From an uncultured Lachnospiraceae bacterium (GTDB lineage: Bacteria > Bacillota > Clostridia > Lachnospirales > Lachnospiraceae), in the NCBI GenBank assembly GCA_910584205.1, contig CAJUAA010000009.1, forward strand, positions 36,302 through 100,301: a stretch of DNA of 64,000 nucleotides. The letters are read 5' to 3'. Below the pieces are notes generated by a model, which did not search any database, was not told where the DNA came from, and was given only the letters and a program-made list of their open reading frames with translations. How positions within the stretch are numbered: position 1 is the stretch's first letter; each line of letters starts with the position of its first letter. The translations under genes were made by a program, and so were the position numbers. Below are positions 34,761-44,169 of the stretch, in pieces.

Positions 34761-37700
34761 CTATCTTGGCACCTCTACCATTGTATAGGCCTCAACGATA
34801 TCCAGTTCCTGGATCTCATTGAATTTCTCAAATACCAGGCCGCATTCGTAGCCGGCTTTTACTTCTTTTACATCATCCTTGAAACGCTTCAGGGACGCCA
34901 GTTCTCCTTCATAGATCTGCTTTCCTTCCCTGGAAATGCGGATCTTGCAGCCTCTCTGGAAGAGGCCGTCCAGCACATAGGAACCGGCGATATTGCCCAC
35001 GCCGGAAGCCTTGAAGATCTGACGGATCTCCGCATGGCCCAGAACCTTCTCCTCAAAGATCGGATCAAGCATCCCCTTCATGGCGCGCTCCACGTCCGCA
35101 ATCGCATCGTAGATCACCCGGTACAGCCGCAGGTCCACTTTCTCCCGCTCTGCCGTATCCTTGGCAGCCGCATCCGGTTTGACGTTGAATCCGATGATGA
35201 TTGCCTTGGACGCGCTGGCCAGGATGATATCGGACTCGTTGATGGCTCCCACACCGCCGTGGATGCATTTCACCACCACTTCCTCGTTGGAAAGCTTCAG
35301 GAGAGACTGCTTCACCGCCTCCACAGAGCCTGCCACATCGGCCTTGATGATCAGGTTCAGTTCCTTCAGATTGCCCGTCTGAATCTGGGAATACAGATCA
35401 TCCAGGGACATCTTGAGCTTCGTATCCTCCAGCATCTTCTCTCGGCTCTCCTTAATGAAGGTTTCCGCAAAGTTTCTCGCCTCTTTATCCGTCTGGGGAG
35501 AGACAAAGATCTCTCCTGCCATGGGAACGTCATTGAGGCCCAGGATCTCTACCGGGGTGGACGGTCCTGCCTCCTTCACCCGGCGTCCCTTGTCATCCAT
35601 CATGGCACGTACTTTTCCGTAGGAAGCCCCTGCCGCGATAAAATCGCCCACATGAAGCATACCTTTCTGCACCAGCACGGTCGCCACCGGGCCTTTTCCT
35701 TTGTCAAGCTCCGCCTCGATCACAAGGCCCCTTGCCTGACGGTTTGGATTTGCCTTCAGTTCCAGCACGTCCGCCGTCAAAAGGACCATATCCAGAAGGT
35801 CGCTGATGCCTTCTCTGGATTTTGCGGATACCGGAACGCAGATGGTGCTTCCGCCCCAGTCCTCGGAGATCAGGCCGTATTCGGTCAGCTCCTGCTTTAC
35901 CTTGTCGACATTAGCGCCCGGCTTGTCGATCTTGTTGATCGCCACCACGATCTCCACTTCTGCCGCTTTGGCATGGTTGATGGCCTCAATGGTCTGCGGC
36001 TTCACGCCGTCGTCCGCCGCCACCACAAGGATCGCGATGTCTGTAGAGCTGGCGCCCCGCATACGCATGGCAGTGAACGCTTCATGTCCCGGCGTATCCA
36101 GGAATGTGATCTGCCTCCCGCCTGCGGTTACCATATAAGCGCCGATATGCTGTGTGATTCCGCCTGCCTCCCGGTCCGTCACATTGGTATGGCGGATGGC
36201 GTCCAGAAGAGACGTCTTTCCATGGTCCACGTGGCCCATGACGCATACGACGGGTGCTCTTTCCACCAGGGTATCCTCCGGATCTTCCTGATCCTCCAGC
36301 ATCTTGCCGATGACATCTTCCTTGACCTCCGGTTCCGGATCAAAGTTGTATTCCAGAGCGATCTCTCCCGCGGATTCGAAATCAAGCTCCGAGTTCACGG
36401 TCAGCATCTTGCCCTCCAGGAACAGCTTTTTGATAATGGCGGACGGCTGTATCTTCATACGCTCTGCCAGATCGGAGATGCTGATGCTCTCCGGCAGCGG
36501 AAGCTTCTTCGGCTCCAGATCTTCCTTCTTCGGAGCCATGGGCCTGGTCTCCGGCCTGATAAATCTTCCCGGCCTGTTCTTCAGCCTGGTGATATCCGCA
36601 TCCTTATACTGCTTTTCCTGCTTCTGGTGGTTGCGGTTGTCGTATCTTCTGTTCTCGGGCTTGGTCTCCACCGGCGTCTCGAACGCCTTGTTCATCTGAC
36701 GTCCCAGCGTATTCCTTCCGCCCTGTCCGCCGCGGTTATCCGGACGTCCTCCCTGGGGACGGTCCCCGCGCCCACGGCTGTTAAAGCCGCCCGGACGGTC
36801 ACCCGGCCTTCCATCCGGACGTCCTCCCTGCGGACGATCCCCGCGATTATAGTTTGGACGGTCGCCGCCGTTGTTATTCCGGTTAAATCCCGGACGGTCG
36901 CTTCCGCCGTTCCTGTTATAACCCGGACGGTCCCCGCGGTTGTAACCCGGACGGTCGCCCTGCGGGCGGTCCCCGCGGTTATAGCCCGGACGGTCGCTTC
37001 CGCTTCTTCCGTCTCTGCGTTCCGTATGATTCCGGTTATCCCTGCGCTCTCCCTGCGGACGGTCCCCGCGGTTGTAGCCCGGGCGATCCGTTCCGCCTCT
37101 TCCGTCTCTGCGCTCCGTCTGGTTCCGGCTGTCCCTGCGCTCTCCCTGCGAGCGGTCGCCTCTTGCGCCCTCACGAACCGGCGGACGGCTCCCGCTGCGT
37201 GTTTCGGGACTTCTTCCTTCCTGCTTCTGTATCGGCTTCTCCTCTGTTTTTACCTCCGGTTTCACTGCTTCCGGTTTCGCCGCCGGGGCCTTCGCCTCCG
37301 GCTTCACCGCTGTCCGCGCTTCCGGCTTTACCGCCTCCCTCTTCGGCTGGGGGCGGTCCTCCCTCGGCTTCTTCGGAAGCGTCCTGCGTTCCGGACTCTT
37401 TTTGTCCCGGCTGTTCTCCGGATTATGCACAACGATAAATTTTTTCTTCTTCTGAACAGGCTTCTGCTCCGGAGCCGCAACAGTTTCCGGTTTTCCTTCC
37501 TGCTTCTGTTCCTGCTTTTCCTCTTTTGCCGGCACATTCTTCCCAAGCTCCGCCCGCACGATTGCTGCCTGCTTCTCTTCCAGTGTTGCCATATGTGTTG
37601 TCACCTCAATATTTTTCTCTGCCAGTAAGGCCATTACTTCTTTGCTGGTTTTCTTCAATTCCTTCGCGAGTTCATACACCCGTATATTTTTATTCGACAT
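34761..37700 (-). CDS. infB: Translation initiation factor IF-2 with long RGN-repeat linker
   Basis: 979 aa. It has the N-terminal IF2_N helix (MSNKNIRVYELAKELKKTS), a very long basic linker, a second IF2_N at about residue 400, the GTPase domain (G1 GHVDHGKTSLLDAI, G3 DTPGH, G4 NKID) and domains II-IV ending EAYTMVEVPR. The linker (about residues 120-370) is made of repeats such as DRPGYNRGDRPQG and ERRDGRGGTDRPGYNRG. The start at 37700 has GGAGG upstream and overlaps the ylxQ stop by 11 nt; the open frame upstream of it is not IF-2. Confidence 0.97.
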   Translation of the reverse strand: MSNKNIRVYELAKELKKTSKEVMALLAEKNIEVTTHMATLEEKQAAIVRAELGKNVPAKEEKQEQKQEGKPETVAAPEQKPVQKKKKFIVVHNPENSRDKKSPERRTLPKKPREDRPQPKREAVKPEARTAVKPEAKAPAAKPEAVKPEVKTEEKPIQKQEGRSPETRSGSRPPVREGARGDRSQGERRDSRNQTERRDGRGGTDRPGYNRGDRPQGERRDNRNHTERRDGRSGSDRPGYNRGDRPQGDRPGYNRGDRPGYNRNGGSDRPGFNRNNNGGDRPNYNRGDRPQGGRPDGRPGDRPGGFNSRGRGDRPQGGRPDNRGGQGGRNTLGRQMNKAFETPVETKPENRRYDNRNHQKQEKQYKDADITRLKNRPGRFIRPETRPMAPKKEDLEPKKLPLPESISISDLAERMKIQPSAIIKKLFLEGKMLTVNSELDFESAGEIALEYNFDPEPEVKEDVIGKMLEDQEDPEDTLVERAPVVCVMGHVDHGKTSLLDAIRHTNVTDREAGGITQHIGAYMVTAGGRQITFLDTPGHEAFTAMRMRGASSTDIAILVVAADDGVKPQTIEAINHAKAAEVEIVVAINKIDKPGANVDKVKQELTEYGLISEDWGGSTICVPVSAKSREGISDLLDMVLLTADVLELKANPNRQARGLVIEAELDKGKGPVATVLVQKGMLHVGDFIAAGASYGKVRAMMDDKGRRVKEAGPSTPVEILGLNDVPMAGEIFVSPQTDKEARNFAETFIKESREKMLEDTKLKMSLDDLYSQIQTGNLKELNLIIKADVAGSVEAVKQSLLKLSNEEVVVKCIHGGVGAINESDIILASASKAIIIGFNVKPDAAAKDTAEREKVDLRLYRVIYDAIADVERAMKGMLDPIFEEKVLGHAEIRQIFKASGVGNIAGSYVLDGLFQRGCKIRISREGKQIYEGELASLKRFKDDVKEVKAGYECGLVFEKFNEIQELDIVEAYTMVEVPR

Positions 37701-38025
37701 ACTTACTACCTCCAATACCAGTTTCCTGTATGCAACGGATCGCCGCATTCGCCAGTCCGTCATCCTCGATCGCCGCAGACACCCTTGCCTCTTTCCCACA
37801 GGCTGCCCCAAGCTCTTCTCTGCTGCCAGAGATATACAGCGGCACCTTATAGTAAGTACAAATATTGCGAAAATTCTTTTGGGAAGCTTCCGAAGCATCC
37901 TCCGCCACAAGCACCAGTTTTGCCCTGTGCCGTCTCACTGACCTTTCCACACAAAATTCTCCGCTCACTGCTCTGCCTGCCCTTGTGGCAAGACCAAGAT
38001 ATGACAGAATTTTATTTTTCTGCAA
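37690..38025 (-). CDS. ylxQ: L7Ae/L30e-family RNA-binding protein YlxQ
   Basis: 111 aa starting MQKNKILSYLGLATRAGRAV. Fold and motif (LVLVAEDASEASQKNFRNIC) match L7Ae-like proteins that bind kink-turn RNA. It is conserved between ylxR and infB in Firmicutes. Its start overlaps ylxR by 14 nt. Confidence 0.92.
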   Translation of the reverse strand: MQKNKILSYLGLATRAGRAVSGEFCVERSVRRHRAKLVLVAEDASEASQKNFRNICTYYKVPLYISGSREELGAACGKEARVSAAIEDDGLANAAIRCIQETGIGGSKYVE

Positions 38026-38290
38026 GCTTCTCTATCTCCTTTTTCAGACTTTCATAAACTTCCCCGGGAATCGACGTCTTCAGCGCCCGTTCCAGTCCCT
38101 TTGACTTCATGGCTTTTTGAAAACAGTCCTCACTGCCGCACAGATAAGCGCCGCGCCCGTTCTTTTTTCCGGTTGCGTCCAGGACGATCCCGTTCTCTGT
38201 CGTACGCAGGATCCGTATCATCTCCCGTTTGCTCTTCATCTCGCCGCACCCGATACATTTCCGCATTGGTATCTTTCTTACTGCTCCCAC
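38012..38290 (-). CDS. ylxR: YlxR (DUF448) RNA-binding protein
   Basis: 92 aa from a GTG at 38290. The pattern KIPMRKCIGCGEMKSKREMI and KKNGRGAYLCGSEDCFQKA is the DUF448 signature. Proposed RNA-binding regulator; position after nusA is conserved. The start overlaps the nusA stop by 13 nt. An ATG at 38266 is an alternative but would remove part of the conserved N-terminus. Confidence 0.92.
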   Translation of the reverse strand: MGAVRKIPMRKCIGCGEMKSKREMIRILRTTENGIVLDATGKKNGRGAYLCGSEDCFQKAMKSKGLERALKTSIPGEVYESLKKEIEKLAEK

Positions 38291-39477
38291 TCTGTCACTT
38301 CCTGCTCTTCCAGCTCATCGGACGGCTCCTGGTATTCCCCGGCCTCCTCCTCGTAATAGAGGCCGTCGTCCCCGCTGTATTCTTCCTCGTACTCGTCTTC
38401 GTCCTCGTCATCATAGAAGCCCTCGTAGAAGCCCTCGATGGCGTTGGCCTGGCTCTCGCTCTTGATGTCGATCTTAAATCCCGTCAGACGAGCCGCAAGC
38501 CTTGCGTTCTGTCCTTCCTTGCCGATGGCAAGCGACAGCTGATAGTCCGGTACGACCACCTTCGCCGTCTTGTCTTCCGGATCTGCCAACACCACCACCA
38601 CCTTCGCCGGGCTCAGAGCGTTCTCAATCAGAAGCGCCGGGTTCTCATTCCAGTTAATGATATCAATCTTCTCGCCCTTCAGTTCATTGACGATGGCATT
38701 GACCCTGGCTCCGTTCATTCCCACGCAGGCACCCACCGGATCTACGTCCGGATCGTTGGACCATACGGCGATCTTCGTACGGGAGCCCGCTTCTCTGGCA
38801 ATGCTCTTGATCTCCACCGTACCGTCCCTCACTTCCGTCACCTCTGACTCGAACAGGCGCTTCACCAGTTCCGGATGGGTCCTGGACACCAGAATCCGCG
38901 GCCCCTTGGTCGTATCCTTCACCTCCAGGATATAGACTTTGATACGTTCCGTAGGTGTGAATACTTCATCCTTCACCATCTCGTTTTCATTCAGGATCGC
39001 ATCCACCTTGCCCAGGTTCACGCTCACATTCCTTCCGATATAGCGCTGCACCACGCCGGTGACCACGTCCTTCTCCTTGCCGTAATACTGGTTGAACAGT
39101 ACTTTGCGTTCCTCTTCCCGGATTTTCTGGAGGATGACGTTCCTGGCATTCTGCGTCGTGATACGTCCGAACTCCCTGGATTTCACCTCTTCCTGCACGA
39201 TGTCGCCCAGCTCGTACTTGCTGTCCAGAAGCTTCGCTTCCGCCAGGCTGATCTCCGTCACATCATTCTCCGGTTCCTCCACGACTGTTTTCTCCACATA
39301 AACGTGAAAATCGCAGGTCTCCCGATCAATGGTCACACGGAAATTATCGGTGTCCTTTCCAAAATGCCCCTTGCAGGCAGTGATCAGGGAATTTTCAATG
39401 GCATCCAGCATCACTTCTTTACTGATATCTTTCTCCTTTTCCAAAATGTCCAGTGCCATCTTTAATTCAGTGTTCAT
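38278..39477 (-). CDS. nusA: Transcription termination/antitermination factor NusA
   Basis: 399 aa: an RNA polymerase-binding N-terminal domain (about residues 1-125), S1 (about 135-200) and two KH domains (about 225-345, with GACVGMNGARVNAIVNEL and LAIGKEGQNARLAARLTG). It ends in a very acidic tail of about 50 residues (DDEDEDEYEEEYSGDD). The Gram-positive length is normal; the acidic tail is an addition seen in some Clostridia. Confidence 0.96.
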   Translation of the reverse strand: MNTELKMALDILEKEKDISKEVMLDAIENSLITACKGHFGKDTDNFRVTIDRETCDFHVYVEKTVVEEPENDVTEISLAEAKLLDSKYELGDIVQEEVKSREFGRITTQNARNVILQKIREEERKVLFNQYYGKEKDVVTGVVQRYIGRNVSVNLGKVDAILNENEMVKDEVFTPTERIKVYILEVKDTTKGPRILVSRTHPELVKRLFESEVTEVRDGTVEIKSIAREAGSRTKIAVWSNDPDVDPVGACVGMNGARVNAIVNELKGEKIDIINWNENPALLIENALSPAKVVVVLADPEDKTAKVVVPDYQLSLAIGKEGQNARLAARLTGFKIDIKSESQANAIEGFYEGFYDDEDEDEYEEEYSGDDGLYYEEEAGEYQEPSDELEEQEVTEWEQ

Positions 39478-39494
39478 TTTCTGTCTTATCCTCC

Positions 39495-39962
39495 TTAAAA
39501 ATCAAATGCAAGACGGATCAGAGCGATATTGTCCCTCTCGATCGTCAGCACGGCTTCCTCTTCAAACCCCAGCGTTACGGTATCTTTATCCCACGCCTTC
39601 AGGATGCCCGTGAACTCTTTCTGCTTATCCACAGGCCGGAACAGTTTTACCTCTACAGACTCTCCCTGGCTTCTTATAAAATCCTTTTCCTTTTTCAGAG
39701 GCCTTCCCAGCCCCGGAGAGCTGACCTCCAGGATATAGCTTTCCTCAATAAAATTCTTTTCATCCAGTTCATCCGACAGGGCACGGCTGATCAGCTCGCA
39801 GTCATCGATGGTGATCCCGCCCGGCTTATCAATATAAGCCCTCAGAAACCAGTTCCCCGCTTCCCTGACGAACTCCACATCCACAAGCTCAAACCGATGC
39901 TGCTCCATCAGAGGCATCAGAAGCGCTTCTGTCTTCGATTCATAAACTTCCCTTTTTGCCAA
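39495..39962 (-). CDS. rimP: Ribosome maturation factor RimP
   Basis: 155 aa. The protein aids 30S assembly. Conserved segments are FELVDVEFVREAGNWFLRAY and EVSSPGLGRPLKKEKDF. I chose TTG at 39962 because AAAGGAG stands 9 nt in front; the open frame extends to an ATG at 40007, but that part forms the leader hairpins. First gene of the nusA-infB operon. Confidence 0.93.
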   Translation of the reverse strand: MAKREVYESKTEALLMPLMEQHRFELVDVEFVREAGNWFLRAYIDKPGGITIDDCELISRALSDELDEKNFIEESYILEVSSPGLGRPLKKEKDFIRSQGESVEVKLFRPVDKQKEFTGILKAWDKDTVTLGFEEEAVLTIERDNIALIRLAFDF

Positions 39963-39983
39963 GTATAAGTTCTCCTTTTCTCT

Positions 39984-40017
39984 GTCCGGCAGTTTTCCGC
40001 CGGACATAAATCCGGCG
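39984..40017 (-). promoter_or_regulatory. Two mutually exclusive hairpins before rimP
   Basis: CGCCGGA/TCCGGCG (39998-40004 with 40011-40017) and GTCCGGC/GCCGGAC (39984-39990 with 39999-40005) share the segment 39998-40005, so only one can form. The second ends about 22 nt before the rimP start codon and could affect ribosome loading. Regulation is inferred. Confidence 0.5.
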
Positions 40018-40040
40018 ATTTTTCACGCAGGCAAACATAT

Positions 40041-40073
40041 AAGAAGGAGTGGACTCTTGCCCACCCCTTTCTT
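40041..40073 (-). promoter_or_regulatory. Stem-loop at the 5' end of the rimP operon leader
   Basis: GGGGTGGGC and GTCCACTCC form a 9-bp stem (two G-U pairs) around AAGA, extended by A-rich and T-rich flanks. It lies shortly after the promoter at 40099-40126. Similar leader hairpins are common in front of Firmicute rimP operons; function not determined. Confidence 0.5.
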
Positions 40074-40098
40074 CAGTCTACGTTATTCAGTTACTATC

Positions 40099-40126
40099 AG
40101 TATATCACAAGTTCCGGCAAATGCAA
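40099..40126 (-). promoter_or_regulatory. Promoter of the rimP-ribF operon
   Basis: Minus-strand TTGCAT (40121-40126), 16-bp spacer and TATACT (40099-40104), with an extended -10 TGA just before it. Confidence 0.65.
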
Positions 40127-40186
40127 GAGGTTTTTCCTGATTTGTCAAAGGTTTTGCAGAATTCCGGTCCATTTCCCCTAAACCGG

Positions 40187-41521
40187 TCACCTTGTCACGT
40201 CCTTAAGCCACACCTTCGACCGGTATCTCCATGCCGCGAACGGCAGCTTGATAAATTCATCCAGCATCAGAAGCGCAAATACCGCTTTTACCGGCAGATG
40301 CAGAAGGAACGCACCGATCCAGCCCATGAAGATCGAGCCGACCCACAGGGCGCTGCCTTCCAGAATCAGGCCGAATCTGGTATCTCCGCCTGCCCGCAGC
40401 ACGCCCACGATGACCGGACAGGTCACCGACTGGCACAGATTGTAGACCGCCAGCACCGCCAGCATAAACAGCAGGTATTCCTTCGCCTCCGGACCCAGAA
40501 CCAGTGCGCCGACGATCACGTGCCGCAGGGAAAACATCACGGCGCTGGCGCAGGAAGTCACCCCGATGCTTAAGCACACCATCCTCCCTGCATACGTCTC
40601 CGCCTCATCCAGCTTCTTCTCTCCGATGGCTTTTCCCACCAGCACGCTGGTGGCTGCGGACAGTCCGATGCTCATGACCATCACCAGCTCCCGGATCACG
40701 CGGACCACCGAATTGGCCGCGGCAGCCGGACTTCCCATCTGTCCCAGAATCGCCGCGTTGGCGGACATCCCGGCGCCCCAGAGCGTCTCATTGAGCACCA
40801 CAGGGATCGACAGGACCAGAAAATCCTTCAGAAGCAGACGATCCCAGTGGAAGAAATATCCCCGTCTGACCCGTACCTGACGGTTGACTTTCCACATATA
40901 ATAGACAACGATCACAAATTCCAGACATCGGGACAGAAACGTGGCCAGAGCCGCTCCCCGCACGCCCATGGCGGGCAGGCCCAGGAGCCCGAAGATAAAG
41001 ACCGCGTTCATAAGCACATTTGCCACAAGGGAGCAGGCGAAGACAGCCGTCCCGATCTTCGCCCGCTCGATGCTGCGCATCAGGTACAGATAGCCGGTAC
41101 AGAACGCAGACAGCGGATAGCTGAACGCCACGATCCGAAGATAAGACGCCCCGCCCGCAATCACTTCCTGCTCCGAAGAAAAGATATGCATGATCTGCTC
41201 CGGAAAAAATTCCGACACGAGGAAAAAGATGATACCCGCCGTCAGCGCAAAGCAGAGCGTCATACTGAACACTTTCTCTATGGTCTTTATGTCTTTCTTT
41301 CCCCAGTACTGCGCCGTCAGCACCGAAGCGCCGGAGGTCATCCCGAAGATCATCAGGCTCATGACAAACTGTACCTGGCCCGCCAGCGAGCCGCTGGAAA
41401 GCGCCGTCTCCCCCACCTTGCCCAGCATGACCACGTCCGCGGTGGTCACTGCCGTATTGATCAGGTTCTGCAGGGCGATGGGAAACGCCAGCCCGAATAC
41501 GATTTTCAAAAATTCTCTCAT
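40187..41521 (-). CDS. MATE-family multidrug/Na+ efflux transporter
   Basis: 444 aa with twelve membrane segments in two homologous halves (for example LAFPIALQNLINTAVTTADV and LSIPVVLNETLWGAGMSANA). The family exports cationic compounds or metabolites by Na+ or H+ antiport. It lies 16 nt after pheA in the folC-pheA operon; the substrate is unknown. Confidence 0.9.
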   Translation of the reverse strand: MREFLKIVFGLAFPIALQNLINTAVTTADVVMLGKVGETALSSGSLAGQVQFVMSLMIFGMTSGASVLTAQYWGKKDIKTIEKVFSMTLCFALTAGIIFFLVSEFFPEQIMHIFSSEQEVIAGGASYLRIVAFSYPLSAFCTGYLYLMRSIERAKIGTAVFACSLVANVLMNAVFIFGLLGLPAMGVRGAALATFLSRCLEFVIVVYYMWKVNRQVRVRRGYFFHWDRLLLKDFLVLSIPVVLNETLWGAGMSANAAILGQMGSPAAAANSVVRVIRELVMVMSIGLSAATSVLVGKAIGEKKLDEAETYAGRMVCLSIGVTSCASAVMFSLRHVIVGALVLGPEAKEYLLFMLAVLAVYNLCQSVTCPVIVGVLRAGGDTRFGLILEGSALWVGSIFMGWIGAFLLHLPVKAVFALLMLDEFIKLPFAAWRYRSKVWLKDVTR

Positions 41522-41537
41522 ATGTGTTCTACTCTTC

Positions 41538-42668
41538 CTAATAATTTCCCAGAATCTTAAAGTTCACCGCCTCTTCCATGATTCCCCGGATGGCGTTTTT
41601 CACCGCGCTGTCATTCAGATTGCCGTCAAAATCCACAAAAAAATGATATTCCCAGTTGTGCTCCGGAATCGGCCTGGACTCGATCTTGCACATATTCAGG
41701 TCGTTGTAAATGATATGGGACAGGATGTTGTAAAGACTTCCGCTTTTATGGGGCAGCTCAAAACAGATGCTGACCTTCTTCGCATCTTTCTCATACATCT
41801 TTCGGTTGGTGACAACAATAAAGCGGGTGGAATTGAACCGGTTGTGGTTCAGCGGCATCTTCAGTATCTGAAGCCCGTGATGCTCCGCCGCCGCCACGCT
41901 TCCGATGGCCGCCTGGGATCTGTCCTTGTCCGCCGCCACCTTTTCCGCCGCCATGGCCGTATTGGCGACGCTCTCCTGCTTCCAGCCATGCTGCTGTTCC
42001 AGATAGACCGAGCACTGCATCAGCGCCTGCGGATGGGAATAGACTGTCCGGATGTCCGAAAGCTTCGCTCCCGGAACGCCCAGAAGCGCATGATTGATCT
42101 CCAGGATCTGTTCGCCCACGATGTAATTTTCATATTCTTCCAGAAGATCATAGATGTCGTTCACTTCTCCCGCCGAAGAATTTTCGATGGGAAGCACCGC
42201 GTAATCCGCCATGCCTTCCTTGATGGCTTCCATACACCCTCTCCAGCTTTCCATATGGAAGATGTTCACATCTTCCCCAAAATATTTCAGCGCCGCCTGG
42301 TGCTGATAGGCCCCTTCCACTCCCTGATAGACGACCCGGCAGTGTTTCCGGTCGATCCGGTCGATCCGGGTAAAGGGAAGGCTTCCCGATACGCCTTCCT
42401 GCTCCAACAGCTGGTACTGCAGCTTCCTGCTCATGGACATGATCTGCTGAAACAGCTCCTGCACTCCATGTCGGTTGAATTCGTTGTGCACCATGGCGCC
42501 CAGCGTATCCAGCTTCTCCAACTCCCTTCCCCGGTCCAGTACCTTTTTCCCATTGGCGATTTTATACTCCGCCACCTGCCTGCAGATATCCATCCGCTCT
42601 TCAAACAACCGCACCATCTCCCGGTCGATCCGGTCGATCTGCTCCCTCAGTTCCAGTAAGTCCGTCAT
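41538..42668 (-). CDS. pheA: Bifunctional chorismate mutase/prephenate dehydratase
   Basis: 376 aa for phenylalanine synthesis. AroQ-type chorismate mutase at residues 1-85 (LREQIDRIDREMVRLFEERM), prephenate dehydratase at about 105-285 (VYQGVEGAYQHQAALKYF, NSTRFIVV) and an ACT regulatory domain at about 300-370 (ELPHKSGSLYNILS with ESRPI), so feedback inhibition by phenylalanine is expected. Its start overlaps folC by 4 nt. Confidence 0.95.
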   Translation of the reverse strand: MTDLLELREQIDRIDREMVRLFEERMDICRQVAEYKIANGKKVLDRGRELEKLDTLGAMVHNEFNRHGVQELFQQIMSMSRKLQYQLLEQEGVSGSLPFTRIDRIDRKHCRVVYQGVEGAYQHQAALKYFGEDVNIFHMESWRGCMEAIKEGMADYAVLPIENSSAGEVNDIYDLLEEYENYIVGEQILEINHALLGVPGAKLSDIRTVYSHPQALMQCSVYLEQQHGWKQESVANTAMAAEKVAADKDRSQAAIGSVAAAEHHGLQILKMPLNHNRFNSTRFIVVTNRKMYEKDAKKVSICFELPHKSGSLYNILSHIIYNDLNMCKIESRPIPEHNWEYHFFVDFDGNLNDSAVKNAIRGIMEEAVNFKILGNY

Positions 42669-43993
42669 GTTCTGTCTCCTCCCTGCACCGCTGCTTTTGT
42701 CTCTCCCGCCGTCTTGTTCTGCACAGCCCGTATCAACGCCCCCAGATAAGAAAGGGAGCCAAACGCCAGGATCACGTCGTCGTTTCCCGCCAGTTCGTAA
42801 GCCCGGTCTACCGCGTCCTCGATGCTCCGCGCCGCCTGCACACGGGGATTGTGCGCTGCCACGGCTTCCGCCAGTTCCTCCGCCGGCAGCGCCCTCACAT
42901 TATCCGGCGTCATGACCGTGATGATCTCCGACGCGTAACCAACGGTCTTTTCGATCACCGCGTCATATTCTTTGTCCGCCAGCACGCCCATGATATAGAC
43001 CAGCCGTTTTCCCTGCAGATAATTCCGGATGCTCGCGGCAAGCTTCTCTGCCGCGTCCCGGTTGTGGGCTCCGTCCACGATGAAATACGGCTCCTGCGCC
43101 ACCACGCTGAACCGCCCGGTCCATGCGGTCTTACGAAATCCGTCCCGGACCGCCTCCTCCGGGATCTCATACCCTTTCTCTCTCAGCACGTCGATCACGT
43201 CCAGCGCCAGGGCCGCGTTTTCGAACTGGTGTTCTCCAGACAGTGTGATCTCCATCTGCTTCCGTTCCTTATAGTCAAAAGCCTGCCGGAACAGTCCCCG
43301 CTTCCGATTCTCCACGCGCTCCGGGGACGACGTCACCACCGGGCAGCCGCACGCTTCCGCCTGCGCCCGGATCACGCGTTCCGCCTCCGGCTCCTGCTTC
43401 GCAGTCACCGCCGTACAGCCCGGCTTGATGATCCCCGCCTTGTTTCCGGCGATCTCCGACAGGGTATCCCCCAGATATCCCATATGGTCCATACTGATGG
43501 ATGCCAGCACCGCCGCCGCCGTACGGCGGATCACATTGGTGGCGTCCATCCTGCCGCCCATGCCGCACTCCAGCACCACCAGGTCGCATGCCTGCTCCGC
43601 AAAATACAGAAACGCCAGCGCCGTCTCCGCCTCGAACATAGTCGGATGATGCAGCCCTTCCGCCAGCATCCGATCTCCTGTTTCTCTGACCCGTCCGGTC
43701 AGGCGCACCAGATCCTCCCGGGAGATGTACTGTTCGTTTACCTGAATCCGCTCCCGGTAACTGAAGATCGTGGGGGAGATGTAACGCCCCACCCGGTACC
43801 CCGCTTCCTTCAGGACCGTAGATACATACGCCAGCACGGAACCCTTCCCGTTGGTTCCCGCAATATGCACGAACTGCAGCCTGTCCTGCGGGTCTCCCAG
43901 TCGCCTCAGCATCTCCTTTAACGGCTCCAGCGTAAATTCTCCCGCATACTGATTGCAGTCCTCCAGATAATTCTTCGCTTCCTCATATGTCAT
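42665..43993 (-). CDS. folC: Folylpolyglutamate synthase/dihydrofolate synthase
   Basis: 442 aa Mur-ligase family enzyme. ATP loop is HIAGTNGKGSVLAYVS (about residues 43-58). Other motifs are GRYISPTIFSYRERIQVN, LECGMGGRMDATNV, SISMDHMGYLG and DGAHNRDA. It adds glutamate to folates and may also make dihydrofolate. First gene of the folC-pheA-MATE operon. Confidence 0.94.
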   Translation of the reverse strand: MTYEEAKNYLEDCNQYAGEFTLEPLKEMLRRLGDPQDRLQFVHIAGTNGKGSVLAYVSTVLKEAGYRVGRYISPTIFSYRERIQVNEQYISREDLVRLTGRVRETGDRMLAEGLHHPTMFEAETALAFLYFAEQACDLVVLECGMGGRMDATNVIRRTAAAVLASISMDHMGYLGDTLSEIAGNKAGIIKPGCTAVTAKQEPEAERVIRAQAEACGCPVVTSSPERVENRKRGLFRQAFDYKERKQMEITLSGEHQFENAALALDVIDVLREKGYEIPEEAVRDGFRKTAWTGRFSVVAQEPYFIVDGAHNRDAAEKLAASIRNYLQGKRLVYIMGVLADKEYDAVIEKTVGYASEIITVMTPDNVRALPAEELAEAVAAHNPRVQAARSIEDAVDRAYELAGNDDVILAFGSLSYLGALIRAVQNKTAGETKAAVQGGDRT

Positions 43994-44169
43994 GATTCTT
44001 CACACCTTCTTGAAGTCTGTCTCTTCCCTTATATACTGCATCCCATCATAACACAGGAAAGCGGCACTTTCAAGCACGCCGTTTTTCTTTCCGCTGCCCG
44101 TATGCCGCCGTTTTCCCTTCTTCCGGTAAACTCTGCATAATTATCACCATACGGCGCATACTATCTCCC

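Noticed and set aside
34479..37628. 1049-codon open frame on the plus strand opposite infB
   Set aside because: Exactly antisense to the conserved infB gene; His/Arg/Leu-rich and low-complexity, no ribosome binding site, caused by the codon bias of the real gene.
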